NCBI RefSeq assembly: GCF_000238375.3
Contig: NZ_AHBZ03000022.1
Coordinates: 310,001-374,000, forward strand
Direction: 5' to 3'
Origin: Pseudoalteromonas citrea
Lineage (GTDB): Bacteria > Pseudomonadota > Gammaproteobacteria > Enterobacterales > Alteromonadaceae
Length of the DNA stretch: 64,000 bases
Both the position numbers and the translations under genes were made by a program. The notes under the pieces were generated by a model. The model searched no databases and was not told the DNA's origin. It saw only the letters and a program-made list of their open reading frames with translations. Shown one piece after another: positions 8,372 through 17,267 of this stretch (position 1 is its first letter; every line of letters begins with the position of its first letter).

Positions 8372-8381
8372 AGTATCCGAT

Positions 8382-9494
8382 ATGAATAAAATTACCCATG
8401 AAGACATTCAAGTTGGTGAAATAGCAAATGGCCTACCGTTAACCATTCCTGTCTATCGTTTAAAAGGCAATGGCACCGGTCCACGCGTTTACATTCAAGC
8501 CAATATGCACGGTGCAGAGGTACAGGGCAACGCCGTTATTTATCAGTTACTCGAACTGTTGCAACAACAAACTTTAGCCAGTGATATTACATTAGTGCCT
8601 TACGCCAACCCAATTGGGTGTAATCAAAAGTCAGGGGAATTTACACTAGGCCGTTTTGACCCAATTACAGGCACTAATTGGAATAGAATGTACCAAAGTC
8701 ATCTATCATTAGTTGATAGCTTTGTGGCGGAACACCTCGATAGTCCTTTAACTGAAATCAAAGAGCAATTCTCCGCTGCTTTGGTACAAGCAACTCAGAC
8801 CCTACTTGATGGACCAGCCTATAGCATCAATACAGGTAAACGCATTGCTTTAAATCTACAACGCTTGGCTCATGAAGCCGACATTGTACTGGACTTACAC
8901 ACTGGGCCAATTTCATCAAAACACTTATATTGCCCTGAATATGCAAAGGCAAGCGCCAGCTACTTTAATATTCCACATGTACTGCTCATTCCCAATGAGT
9001 TTGATGGGGCACTCGATGAAGCGTGTTTTTGTCCTTGGTGGGCATTAAGTAACGCTTATAAAAAGCAAGGACGAGATATTCCCGTGCTAGTAGAAGCGTT
9101 CACTGTTGAACTCGGCTCACAAGAAAAAATAGACTTAACCGAAGCCAAAGCAGATGCTGAAAGTCTACTTAGTTACTTAACACATAAAGAAGTATTACTG
9201 GATTCACCGTTTAAGCCGCAAGCAATCACACGCTATGGCTGCATGCTGCAAGATTACCTAGCCTATTACGCCCCAATGGGAGGCATGGTTGAGTACACAG
9301 CGGCACTTGGCAGCCATGTAAAAGCCGGTGAGAGCATTGCGCATATATTGCGAATGGAGCGTTATTTATCAGAGCAACCGCTGCACACGATCACGCTTGA
9401 CCAAGATGCCATTGCAATCTTGCATTTTGCTTCCGCTAGCGTCAACCAAGGCACAGAGTTGTATAAATTCTTTACCAACTATTTTGAGCTGTAA
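8382..9494 (+). CDS. M14-type zinc deacylase (AstE/aspartoacylase family)
   Basis: The product has 370 residues. Zinc ligands are visible as NMHGAEVQ (His43, Glu46) and LDLHTGP (His173), and the general-base glutamate in FTVELGS (about Glu243), the standard set of succinylglutamate desuccinylases and aspartoacylases. These enzymes cut N-acyl groups from amino acids. Its place 10 nt after the decarboxylase, in an operon that starts with a succinyltransferase but has no dapE, suggests that it removes succinyl (or another acyl group) from a DAP-pathway intermediate. That role is an inference; E. coli uses the unrelated M20 enzyme DapE. No convincing terminator follows. Confidence 0.8.
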   Translation: MNKITHEDIQVGEIANGLPLTIPVYRLKGNGTGPRVYIQANMHGAEVQGNAVIYQLLELLQQQTLASDITLVPYANPIGCNQKSGEFTLGRFDPITGTNWNRMYQSHLSLVDSFVAEHLDSPLTEIKEQFSAALVQATQTLLDGPAYSINTGKRIALNLQRLAHEADIVLDLHTGPISSKHLYCPEYAKASASYFNIPHVLLIPNEFDGALDEACFCPWWALSNAYKKQGRDIPVLVEAFTVELGSQEKIDLTEAKADAESLLSYLTHKEVLLDSPFKPQAITRYGCMLQDYLAYYAPMGGMVEYTAALGSHVKAGESIAHILRMERYLSEQPLHTITLDQDAIAILHFASASVNQGTELYKFFTNYFEL

Positions 9495-9678
9495 TTAATC
9501 AACATATTGCGTGAGAGTAAGCAAACTGAACTTTGCTTACTAAGGAATGGCGGCTCTGTCGCCACCCTTTTTTATAATAAATTAGCATCAATATCCTTTA
9601 CTCCACGGCTGCCACTTTTCATTTATTCATCCTCATTTAACACAAAGCTGTGTATACTTATCGCTTCAATAATACTCA

Positions 9679-10719
9679 ATGAAACAACATACTATGGAAC
9701 TGCGTTCACTTGTTTTTGGCACTTTACTTTCAGGGCTTTCATTCACTGCGTTTGCCGAAACGCCAAACACTCAGGATGAAATTGATCTCGTTAAGCAATG
9801 TATACTCAATGAAATTATTGGCGGTGATAAAAATCAAACAGTCGAACAATTAAGAGCTCGCTGCGCGAAGCTTGACGCAGCCAAACAGCTCAGCTCTTTA
9901 GATAAGCGTGTTGCGCGTGAGCGAGTTAGTGAAAAAAACCGCAATGTACTGACTCCGCATCATCGTAACTATATATTACCGGTTTCTTATATTAGTAGTC
10001 CGAATAACCGCCCCTTCGATGGCCTAAAAGACATTGACCAAGAAGCCGGTGAGCCATTAGATAACTTTGAAGTTAAATACCAGCTTTCACTCAAAGTCCC
10101 CATTTACAATAACTTCTCCGATAGCGACCAAGCCATCTATATGGGTTTCACTTTGCAATCTTATTGGCAGTTTTATAACAAAGATATTTCTTCACCTTTT
10201 CGTGAAACAAATTATGAGCCCGAATTATTCTGGATAAATTTTTTAGATGACGAGAATGTACTGTGGGGCGACGAAATGGCCGTGGTACTGGGTATTTCGC
10301 ATCAATCAAATGGTAGAAGCCAACCAAACTCTCGCTCTTGGAATCGCCTATATGCCAATTTCATATGGGAAAATAATGGCTTTGTGTTTAGTTTTAAACC
10401 TTGGTATCGACTTCCTGAAGATGATAAGCCGACACCTTTAGATGCAAAAGGTGACGATAACCCCGATATTCACAAATACATGGGTTACTTTGAATTCAGT
10501 GGCGTATACCGTTATGAAGAGCATGAATTTGGTTTTATGACTCGAAATAACCTCAATAGTGATAACCGAGGAGCGATACAGTTAGATTGGTCATTCCCTA
10601 TCTGGGGTAGACTGCGTGGCTACGCGCAATACTTTAATGGCTACGGTGAAAGCCTGATTGACTATAACGCAGACATTCAACGATTTGGGGTGGGTATACT
10701 GCTTACCGATATTTTATAA
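9679..10719 (+). CDS. pldA: Outer-membrane phospholipase A
   Basis: The product has 346 residues. A signal peptide (to about TAFAET) is followed by a periplasmic helical segment of about 60 residues with Cys41 and Cys62, then a 12-strand beta barrel. The catalytic triad is clear and correctly spaced: His208 and Ser210 in GISHQSNGRS and Asn222 in RSWNRLY, as His142/Ser144/Asn156 of E. coli OMPLA. The enzyme dimerises with calcium and hydrolyses phospholipids misplaced in the outer leaflet. The N-terminal helical segment is longer than in E. coli (289 residues in total there). A second ATG at 9694 (MELRSL) could be the start; both have weak ribosome sites. A terminator follows at 10760. Confidence 0.92.
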   Translation: MKQHTMELRSLVFGTLLSGLSFTAFAETPNTQDEIDLVKQCILNEIIGGDKNQTVEQLRARCAKLDAAKQLSSLDKRVARERVSEKNRNVLTPHHRNYILPVSYISSPNNRPFDGLKDIDQEAGEPLDNFEVKYQLSLKVPIYNNFSDSDQAIYMGFTLQSYWQFYNKDISSPFRETNYEPELFWINFLDDENVLWGDEMAVVLGISHQSNGRSQPNSRSWNRLYANFIWENNGFVFSFKPWYRLPEDDKPTPLDAKGDDNPDIHKYMGYFEFSGVYRYEEHEFGFMTRNNLNSDNRGAIQLDWSFPIWGRLRGYAQYFNGYGESLIDYNADIQRFGVGILLTDIL

Positions 10720-10759
10720 ATACCACGCTCTACCCTGAAAATAGACCCACGATATAAAA

Positions 10760-10781
10760 AAGCGCCCTGTTTATGGCGCTT
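10760..10781. terminator. Bidirectional hairpin between pldA and the unknown pair
   Basis: AAGCGCC / GGCGCTT with an 8-nt loop, flanked by AAAAA on one side and TTCTTATTG on the other. It lies between two convergent genes and can serve both. Confidence 0.75.
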
Positions 10782-10791
10782 CTTATTGTCA

Positions 10792-11034
10792 TTACTCGTC
10801 TTCAGATAGGCTTTTTTTATCTCGCCTTTGATAAAATATTGCAGCAAGTAAATAACCAACACATACATACATGTTCAATATAGGAATACAGGATGAAATT
10901 ATTGCGGGCTTTTTCCTGAAACCCTTTAACTTCGCAATCAATAAATTAAACGGCAGCGCTATTATTATGGATACTATGCCGCCTAGTAGTATCGGCGGTA
11001 GTTCTCCTGTCCTGAATAGTTCTAAAAATTCCAT
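10792..11034 (-). CDS. Small two-helix membrane protein, unknown function
   Basis: The product has 80 residues. An AGGTGAG ribosome site 3 nt before the ATG supports a real gene. It shows two hydrophobic stretches (about 15-35 and 47-67) separated by a basic loop KLKGFRKKP, and a charged tail with QRRDKKSLSEDE. It follows the secreted protein gene by 16 nt and is probably cotranscribed. I do not recognise the family; the layout resembles small inner-membrane accessory proteins. Confidence 0.6.
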   Translation of the reverse strand: MEFLELFRTGELPPILLGGIVSIIIALPFNLLIAKLKGFRKKPAIISSCIPILNMYVCVGYLLAAIFYQRRDKKSLSEDE

Positions 11035-11050
11035 GTCTCACCTTTGTATA

Positions 11051-11890
11051 TTATTCTGGAGAAATGGGCACTATGGTCACACTTCCACCGCCACTACCGC
11101 CCATCCAACCTTCGCTATACACCACCGTAACTGCAATACCGTATTCAGCAGCCTTATCTAAAAAGCGCTCTAAAGCCGCACTACTGCTAAATGTATACTG
11201 GCCTTGAATCGATGCACCAGCATCGGGGATTCTATTGCCATTGGCATCCCGCGCGCTGTTAGCTTTATAATTCAATTTTAAAACAGCACTTCCCAATGTT
11301 GAAGCTGTCATTAACAAGATCGATCCATCTTCAAACTTAAACCTCAGTTCAAGACCGTTTAACGGACCAATAAACGAGCCCCCAACAATTGAGGTAAGAT
11401 TTGCTGACCAATACGTAAGTGGATAAGCAGATTGATACCAGCTATCTAACTTGTCGTGGTTACTAAAATTTTGCGACAAACTCCATGCACTCCCGAATCC
11501 TGAAGAAGACGGTACAGGCACAGTGGTCGATGCTTCTATACTATTAAAATAAACATGCGCTTGATTCACTCTGTTCTGCAAATCTGAAGAAGTTGCTGTA
11601 TATCGACCGGTAACCACAGTGACCAGTTCTCCGCGACGATCTAACTCTGGTCTAGACGTCACCCTAAACGACTTAACTAGGCCATTTTTAATACTAATAA
11701 CATGCACATTATACTCAGAGCTAACACTGTCATACTCAGTCATCTCTTTCACTTTACTCACCGCTTTGGTGTGCATTTGCAATGCCGAAGAGCATGGATT
11801 ACAAGTCACATTTATCGCAGCTTTGCTATCGTGGGTAAATAAAAAAAGTAAAAAACAAAATGTAATAATGAGAAGTTTGCTATGTTTCAT
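11051..11890 (-). CDS. Secreted protein of unknown function
   Basis: The product has 279 residues. A good ribosome site (AAGGAC, 8 nt before the ATG) and a signal peptide (KLLIITFCFLLFLF, cut near DSKAA) support it. Shortly after the signal is CNPCS, a Cys-x-x-Cys pair, then mixed beta sequence and a Gly-rich C-terminus (WMGGSGGGS). A segment near residues 215-230 reads SARDANGNRIPDAGAS, possibly a calcium-binding-like loop. I do not recognise the family. Similar orphan exported proteins paired with a small membrane protein occur in marine gammaproteobacteria; the function is open. Confidence 0.7.
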   Translation of the reverse strand: MKHSKLLIITFCFLLFLFTHDSKAAINVTCNPCSSALQMHTKAVSKVKEMTEYDSVSSEYNVHVISIKNGLVKSFRVTSRPELDRRGELVTVVTGRYTATSSDLQNRVNQAHVYFNSIEASTTVPVPSSSGFGSAWSLSQNFSNHDKLDSWYQSAYPLTYWSANLTSIVGGSFIGPLNGLELRFKFEDGSILLMTASTLGSAVLKLNYKANSARDANGNRIPDAGASIQGQYTFSSSAALERFLDKAAEYGIAVTVVYSEGWMGGSGGGSVTIVPISPE

Positions 11891-12043
11891 TTTCTAATGT
11901 CCTTATAGGTAATTTCAGTTATCCATTAACTGACAATTTACAAGCTAGACCAAGAGCTGATATTAAGCAATTATTTAGTAGGTAATAATACGAAAGAAAT
12001 AGTATTTAAGTTTTATTTTTAAATCGATGTGTTATTTAAGGAT

Positions 12044-12092
12044 GCGCGCTATCCTGTTCTTAACATGCAAATTATGAACAACGAGTGCGCGC
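12044..12092. repeat. Nested inverted repeat in the gap behind metL
   Basis: GCGCGC at 12044-12049 and 12087-12092 enclose an inner pair, GTTCTTAA and TTATGAAC (7 of 8 positions pair). The element sits in the AT-rich gap 11891-12107, upstream of the secreted protein gene and downstream of metL. It could be an RNA hairpin or an operator. I see no other feature in that gap. Confidence 0.35.
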
Positions 12093-12107
12093 AGTATCGT
12101 TCTATGT

Positions 12108-12139
12108 AAAAGGCGATGAACTTTAGTGCATCACCTTTT
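12108..12139 (-). terminator. Probable terminator of metBL
   Basis: AAAAGGCGATG pairs with CATCACCTTTT (one mismatch) around a 10-nt loop. On the minus strand the downstream arm ends in a run of T. It lies 23 nt after the metL stop codon. Confidence 0.7.
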
Positions 12140-12162
12140 AAATTAATTGAGATCACCAAATA

Positions 12163-14511
12163 TTATTTAAGTTGCTGTGTTAACCAGTACAAATCTGAGT
12201 GAATACCTGCAGCAGTGACTTCTTTACCCGCACCTGGACCTTGAATAACCAGCGGGTTTTGCTCATACCACACACTTTTTATCACAAAAATATTATCACC
12301 CGGAGTTAAATTCGCAATCGCCGAGCCAGCCTCAGCAAAAGCAATGCCCACTTTTGCCGTGACCTTGCCACTGTCGCTAAGGCTTAGTTGCCCAGTGTAA
12401 CGCAGCGCTTTACCTTCATCAGCGGCTTGTTGGTATTTCGCAGCGTAAAATGTGTCTAATTCATCACGTTTCGCTAAAAAATCATCCCAACTACCTTCAG
12501 CTAAATGCACCGGCATTAAAGGCTCTAATGCAATATCATCAACATCAAGTTCTAACCCTAAATCACGCGCCAATATGAGCAACTTTCGCTGCATATCTCT
12601 ACCTGATAAGTCTTCTCTAGGGTCTGGTTCGGTATACCCCATCTCTTGTGCAGCTAGCACTAAGTCAGAAAACTTTTGATCTGCAGTAAAACTGCTACAT
12701 AACCATGAGAGAGTACCTGAAAATACCCCTTCAATTGACGTGATCACATCACCGCTATTTTGTAAATCAGCCAAGGCAAAGTTGATAGGCAAACCAGCAC
12801 CAACACTGGTGTTATAACGCCAATGTAAATTACGCTCACGTTGCTGCTCTCGTAATGATTGATACCAACCTCTGTCGGCAGTACCGGCGTATTTATTGGC
12901 GCTTATCAAATGACAATCACTGGCCACAAAATCAGGGTACAGCAAGCTAAATGTTTCACTGGCAGTGATATCAATCACCACCTTATGTTCATAATCTAAT
13001 TCTGCAATATGTTCGACAAGCGACTTACTGTCGTAACTCTGCGCTTCATTTTTCCATTGCGTTTGCCATGTCGACAACTCGATACCACTCGGTGAAAACA
13101 CCATTTCCTTTGAGCGCAATAGCCCTACAACTTTTAAGTCAAATTGCGACTGTAAGCGCGCAATTTGTTGCTGGCATTGCTGTAAAAACACATCACCGAC
13201 ATTACCCAATCCCGCAATAATAACAGCCAGCTCTCTGCCTTTATTTATCAATTTATCATGTAAGATAGCCAGAAAGTCGCTATCTAACGCCTGATCAGTT
13301 AAGAATAAAGCGTATTCACTGTCTTGATGAACGAAGCGAACAACCACTTCGCGATCACTGAATAGTTGCTCTGCTTGCTGTTTAAGCCCAGAAAGCTCTG
13401 AGGAAGGTGCAACCAATGCACACCCTTGCAAATTACTTTCTACAATATTAATACGCCCAGCAAGCTGCTGAGCAACAATATGGGTATATGGAGCAGGCAA
13501 TAGCAAATACGCTTCACCATTTACAGTAAAATGATGAATGCTATGTTGAATAAGCTGGCTCAACGTACGCACTTCGCCCTTTGCCAAATTTTCAACCCGA
13601 ACCAAGTCTAGGTTTTCAAAGGTAGTAATAAAGCGCTTTGCTTTACTGTAACCTTCTTTGACAATTTCTGTTGGAGTCGCATCAAGTTCATAACTGCTGC
13701 GCACTTGTAATTTTATGTTGCTGCCTTTTAAAGGAGAGAGTGTTTTGGCATGCAAAACGGGATTACCAAGTCTTGCCAATAAATTAGCTTGAGCACGACA
13801 TACCTTAGGGTATTTCAGCGCATTACTCACTTTACGTGGATCAGTGCTATATACGCCCTGCGTATCGGTCCAAATTGATACCGCGCTGGCATCAATATAG
13901 CTGGCGAGCAACGTGGCACTATAATCACTGCCGTTACGACCCAATGTTACGGTATTTTTATCGCAATCTTGCGCAATAAACCCGGTAACCACATAGACCA
14001 CCGCATCTTGCAGCTGGGCGTAACATGCAGCTTTATTCTGTTGATGCAGCAGCTGTGCATCATGCAACGTAAACAGTTGCCGCGCATCAATGCTACGTGC
14101 GGCCACCTTAAGTTCGTTTAAATAATTCGCTAATAAGCGAGCCGACCATAACTCACCATGGGCAAGTAAAGGCGCCTCTTGTAATTCTGATTGTTGAGCT
14201 AGTTTAGTAATGGCCACTAACTCAGCGTCTAGCTGCCCTTTGAGTGCTCGGTGCACATCGCCAGAGAACAACTCGTCAACCAGCTCGCACTGGTGCTTTT
14301 CCAACTGAATCAATACATCTGAAAAAGCTTGTTGATCTTGCTGCTGATAGCTTTGCCAAAGTTTAACTAAGGTATTAGTGGTTTTACCCGCCGCAGAGAC
14401 TACGACACAATCACCACTTTTACAGTGCCCAAGGATTATTTGAGCAACGGCTTGATAGCGTGACGCAGAGCTTAAGCTTGAGCCACCGAATTTATGTACT
14501 ACTCTTGTCAT
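12163..14511 (-). CDS. metL: Bifunctional aspartokinase II / homoserine dehydrogenase II
   Basis: The product has 782 residues. The N-terminal kinase begins VHKFGGSSLSS and includes LGRNGSDYSATLLA; a regulatory ACT region follows in the middle; the C-terminal dehydrogenase starts with the NAD(P) loop IIAGLGNVGDVF and contains NTSVGAGLPIN and EGVFSGTLSWL. It phosphorylates aspartate and reduces aspartate semialdehyde to homoserine, feeding methionine and threonine. MetL rather than ThrA is chosen because it follows metB by 4 nt, and because the metB promoter carries Met boxes for MetJ. It is slightly shorter than E. coli MetL (810). Confidence 0.93.
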   Translation of the reverse strand: MTRVVHKFGGSSLSSASRYQAVAQIILGHCKSGDCVVVSAAGKTTNTLVKLWQSYQQQDQQAFSDVLIQLEKHQCELVDELFSGDVHRALKGQLDAELVAITKLAQQSELQEAPLLAHGELWSARLLANYLNELKVAARSIDARQLFTLHDAQLLHQQNKAACYAQLQDAVVYVVTGFIAQDCDKNTVTLGRNGSDYSATLLASYIDASAVSIWTDTQGVYSTDPRKVSNALKYPKVCRAQANLLARLGNPVLHAKTLSPLKGSNIKLQVRSSYELDATPTEIVKEGYSKAKRFITTFENLDLVRVENLAKGEVRTLSQLIQHSIHHFTVNGEAYLLLPAPYTHIVAQQLAGRINIVESNLQGCALVAPSSELSGLKQQAEQLFSDREVVVRFVHQDSEYALFLTDQALDSDFLAILHDKLINKGRELAVIIAGLGNVGDVFLQQCQQQIARLQSQFDLKVVGLLRSKEMVFSPSGIELSTWQTQWKNEAQSYDSKSLVEHIAELDYEHKVVIDITASETFSLLYPDFVASDCHLISANKYAGTADRGWYQSLREQQRERNLHWRYNTSVGAGLPINFALADLQNSGDVITSIEGVFSGTLSWLCSSFTADQKFSDLVLAAQEMGYTEPDPREDLSGRDMQRKLLILARDLGLELDVDDIALEPLMPVHLAEGSWDDFLAKRDELDTFYAAKYQQAADEGKALRYTGQLSLSDSGKVTAKVGIAFAEAGSAIANLTPGDNIFVIKSVWYEQNPLVIQGPGAGKEVTAAGIHSDLYWLTQQLK

Positions 14512-14515
14512 TTTT

Positions 14516-15739
14516 CTACCACAAAACCGTATGAGCCGGTGTTAATTTAAAAGTTTTTGCCTCATCAGATCCTTTGCTTTGACCTGGTGTAGTGCGTTTA
14601 AACGCTTGCTCTAGATCAGCCACCAAATCATCTAATTCTTCAATACCCACAGAAATTCGGATCAGCGTATCACCTACGCCTGCTTCAAGACGCGCTGTCG
14701 CATCCATACCCGCATGCGTCATGGTTGCCGGATGACAAATTAAGCTCTCTACGCCACCCAGTGATTCCGCCAATGAAAACTCTTTTAATGAAGTCAAAAA
14801 TGCAGCTGAGTCACTTAAGCCGCCTTTTATGTCAAAGCTCACCATGCCGCCAAAACCAGCTTGCTGCTTTTTGGCTAATTCATGTTGTGGGTGAGACTCT
14901 AAGCCTGGGTAATACACCTGACTCACATAGTCCGATTGCTCCAAATACTTGGCAATCGCCAAGGCATTTTCTTGATGCTGCTTTAAACGTACATTCAGCG
15001 TTCGTAAGCCACGAAGTGTTAAATAGCTATCAAAGGGTGCGCCGGTGATACCAATGTTGTTTGCCCACCATGCTAGCTCCTCACCCAGTTCCGCAGTGCG
15101 TGCGATCACGGCACCACCAACCACGTCTGAGTGACCATTAATATATTTAGTGGTTGAGTGAACCACTATATCTACACCAAACTTAATCGGATTTTGTAAT
15201 GCAGGTGATAAAAAGGTGTTATCTGCAGCCACTAATGCACCTGCTTGCTTAGCGGTTTTTACCACAGCTTCTATATCTGTCAGGCGAAGAATTGGGTTAC
15301 TCGGTGTCTCAATCCATACAACTTTAGGCTTGATCTCTAAAATTTGCTGATAACTGTCTGGCTTTGTTAAGTCGAGTACCACTAGGTTTAATAAGCCACG
15401 CTTTTGTAATGATGTGAATAAACGATAACTGCCGCCATAACAGTCGTGGGGGATCACCAACGTATCATCGCTATTTAATAGTTGCGTCACTAAGTGAACA
15501 GCAGACATGCCCGTTGCGGTAATAATGCCTCTCTCACCGCCTTCTAGCTGAGCTAATGTTTCAGCTAAAATATCTCGATTAGGGTTACCACTGCGGCCAT
15601 AATCGTAGTCTCGTTTGGTATCAAAATCTGCAAATGAGTACGTAGTTGAAAGGTACAATGGCGGTACGACCGCACCATGGTGCTTGTCTGCTTCTATGCC
15701 ATGGCGTACTGCGATGGTTGATTTATTACGTTCACTCAT
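14516..15739 (-). CDS. metB: Cystathionine gamma-synthase
   Basis: The product has 407 residues in the Cys/Met-metabolism PLP family. The cofactor lysine is in STTKYINGHSD, and YDYGRSGNPNRD and SNPILRLTDI are family signatures. It joins an O-acylhomoserine (succinyl in gammaproteobacteria) with cysteine to make cystathionine. It starts with an AGGTG ribosome site, is first in the metBL operon and diverges from metJ. The C-terminal tail after the conserved end is about 20 residues longer than in E. coli MetB (386). Confidence 0.92.
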   Translation of the reverse strand: MSERNKSTIAVRHGIEADKHHGAVVPPLYLSTTYSFADFDTKRDYDYGRSGNPNRDILAETLAQLEGGERGIITATGMSAVHLVTQLLNSDDTLVIPHDCYGGSYRLFTSLQKRGLLNLVVLDLTKPDSYQQILEIKPKVVWIETPSNPILRLTDIEAVVKTAKQAGALVAADNTFLSPALQNPIKFGVDIVVHSTTKYINGHSDVVGGAVIARTAELGEELAWWANNIGITGAPFDSYLTLRGLRTLNVRLKQHQENALAIAKYLEQSDYVSQVYYPGLESHPQHELAKKQQAGFGGMVSFDIKGGLSDSAAFLTSLKEFSLAESLGGVESLICHPATMTHAGMDATARLEAGVGDTLIRISVGIEELDDLVADLEQAFKRTTPGQSKGSDEAKTFKLTPAHTVLW

Positions 15740-15749
15740 ATCATCACCT

Positions 15750-15789
15750 AGATAGTTGGATGTTTAGACGTCTAAAAGGTTAGATTAAT
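15750..15789. promoter_or_regulatory. MetJ operator: tandem Met boxes upstream of metB
   Basis: Five consecutive 8-bp boxes can be laid out. The central one at 15766-15773 is a perfect AGACGTCT consensus; its neighbours GGATGTTT, AAAAGGTT and the outer AGATAGTT and AGATTAAT match partly. MetJ with S-adenosylmethionine binds such head-to-tail arrays cooperatively. The array starts 11 bp from the metB start codon, inside the 295-bp metB-metJ gap, so it should repress metBL. Confidence 0.9.
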
Positions 15790-16034
15790 AAATACTAGAA
15801 GTCAAAACATTTATACTGCTAAATGGCTATTTACTTAGTATTTGACTATCTTGTTTAAACCGATAAAATTTCGCCACTTCAAAAAAATGGTCGCGAGTAC
15901 GATTGAATAAAATACTTACTATGGCAAGTAAAGGGGCTTTTGCCTAGACCATCGTAAACAATGTCATATAATGGCAGCAGTAAGTAAATAGTTCCGTCGG
16001 ATAGGCACTACACAATAAAGGCAACAACAACATT

Positions 16035-16355
16035 ATGGCTAAATGGAATGGTGAATATATTCACCCGTATGCAGAACACGGCAAAAAATCTGAACAAGTA
16101 AAAAAGATAACGGTATCTATACCGTTAAACGTATTAAAAGTATTAACTGACGAGCGCACGCGCCGACAAGTTAATAATTTACGTCATGCAACAAACAGTG
16201 AATTACTGTGTGAAGCATTTTTACACGCGTTTACAGGTCAACCGTTACCCAATGACGAAGACTTACGTAAAGATAATCCAGAAAAAGTGCCAGAAGAAGT
16301 ACGTCAAATTATGGAATCAATGGGGTTAGAAGTGCCGACCATTGACGAAGAATAG
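16035..16355 (+). CDS. metJ: Methionine repressor MetJ
   Basis: The product has 106 residues, the standard length is 105. It starts [20 protein letters not shown] and has the beta-strand DNA reader [15 protein letters not shown] and the [21 protein letters not shown] segment typical of MetJ. It is a ribbon-helix-helix dimer that uses S-adenosylmethionine as corepressor. It diverges from metBL, the arrangement known from enterobacteria and Vibrio. The Met boxes lie nearer metB; self-control of metJ through the same region is likely. Confidence 0.97.
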   Translation: MAKWNGEYIHPYAEHGKKSEQVKKITVSIPLNVLKVLTDERTRRQVNNLRHATNSELLCEAFLHAFTGQPLPNDEDLRKDNPEKVPEEVRQIMESMGLEVPTIDEE

Positions 16356-16362
16356 CCAATAT

Positions 16363-16396
16363 GAAGCCCCGTCGTGGGCTTCCTCTTCTCGTTTTT
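16363..16396 (+). terminator. metJ terminator
   Basis: GAAGCCC-CGTCGT-GGGCTTC followed by CTCTTCTCGTTTTT, starting 7 nt after the metJ stop codon. Confidence 0.85.
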
Positions 16397-16757
16397 ATAC
16401 TCTTTGACATCCTTTAGCTTACCACCCGAAATAACCGTATCACCGCACTAATCGAACCCATTGTCCTCATTCTTAATTACACTATACGCTTATTAATTCA
16501 ATACAATTGTTATTACACATCACTTTACATCCAAAAACCTATGTTCATCGACCAAATATGACAAAACACGTTGCCTAAAACCCGCTCTGTAAACCGTATA
16601 ACAGCGCAAGTTTATAAATAGCAGAGTAAAATAGAAGTGGTGTAATTAGACTGTGTGGGTATCGTGAAATAGTGCAATACAATGGCTATCACTAAGCAAT
16701 GTCAGCATGCTGAGGTCAGTAAGAACATAGATGAATTTATATGGACCTACAAAAACA
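16397..16757. other. Intergenic gap without recognisable genes
   Basis: About 360 bases of AT-rich sequence lie between the terminators of metJ and of the S10 operon. I find no open frame with a ribosome site, no tRNA and no clear repeat. It is where the spc operon would normally continue after S17. Confidence 0.6.
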
Positions 16758-16784
16758 AAAGCCCCAACCAAAGGCCGGGGCTTT
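16758..16784 (-). terminator. S10 operon terminator
   Basis: AAAGCCCC / GGGGCTTT around an 11-nt loop, followed on the minus strand by TGTTTTTGTAGG. It lies 34 nt after the S17 stop codon and marks a real end of the operon. Confidence 0.88.
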
Positions 16785-16818
16785 CAAAGACAAATCTTAA
16801 ATTAGTTTAAAACTAAAA

Positions 16819-17076
16819 TTAAGCTTGCTTAGGACGTGCAATAACGTCTACTAAAGTCCAAGATTTATTCTTAGAGATAGGAGCACATTCACGAATAGTA
16901 ACTGTGTCGCCTGCTTTAGCTGTATTGCTCTCGTCATGTACGTGCAACTTAGTTGTACGCTTGATGTATTTACCGTAGATCGGGTGCTTAACCTGACGTT
17001 CGATACCTACAACAATAGACTTTTCCATCTTATCGCTGATCACACGACCTTGAAGAGTACGGATTTTATCAGTCAT
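16819..17076 (-). CDS. rpsQ: 30S ribosomal protein S17
   Basis: The product has 85 residues with the S17 signature ([20 protein letters not shown] and [15 protein letters not shown]). It binds 16S rRNA early in 30S assembly. Its ATG overlaps the rpmC stop (TAATG), so the two are translationally coupled. It is the last gene of the S10 operon. Confidence 0.98.
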   Translation of the reverse strand: MTDKIRTLQGRVISDKMEKSIVVGIERQVKHPIYGKYIKRTTKLHVHDESNTAKAGDTVTIRECAPISKNKSWTLVDVIARPKQA

Positions 17077-17267
17077 TATGCACCTGCCTTCTGGTTGATA
17101 ACCGTTTTAACACGCGCAATACTGCGACGTACTTTTCTTAACTCGTGAGTCTGAGCTAGCTGACCAGTGCTTGTTTGCATGCGCAGGTTAAACTGCTCAC
17201 GAAGAAGCTCAAGAAGTTCAGCATTAAGCTCTTCAACGCTTTTGTCTTTAAGTTCGCTAGCTTTCAT
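17076..17267 (-). CDS. rpmC: 50S ribosomal protein L29
   Basis: The product has 63 residues, equal to E. coli. The ATG at 17267 ([14 protein letters not shown]) is chosen over an upstream GTG because it matches the family start and overlaps the L16 stop in TGATG. L29 sits near the peptide exit tunnel and takes part in binding trigger factor and SRP. Confidence 0.97.
   Translation of the reverse strand: MKASELKDKSVEELNAELLELLREQFNLRMQTSTGQLAQTHELRKVRRSIARVKTVINQKAGA

Noticed and set aside
9507-9779. A plus-strand frame of 90 codons before pldA
   Set aside because: It overlaps the pldA signal-peptide region in another frame, shows no ribosome site and no recognisable sequence.
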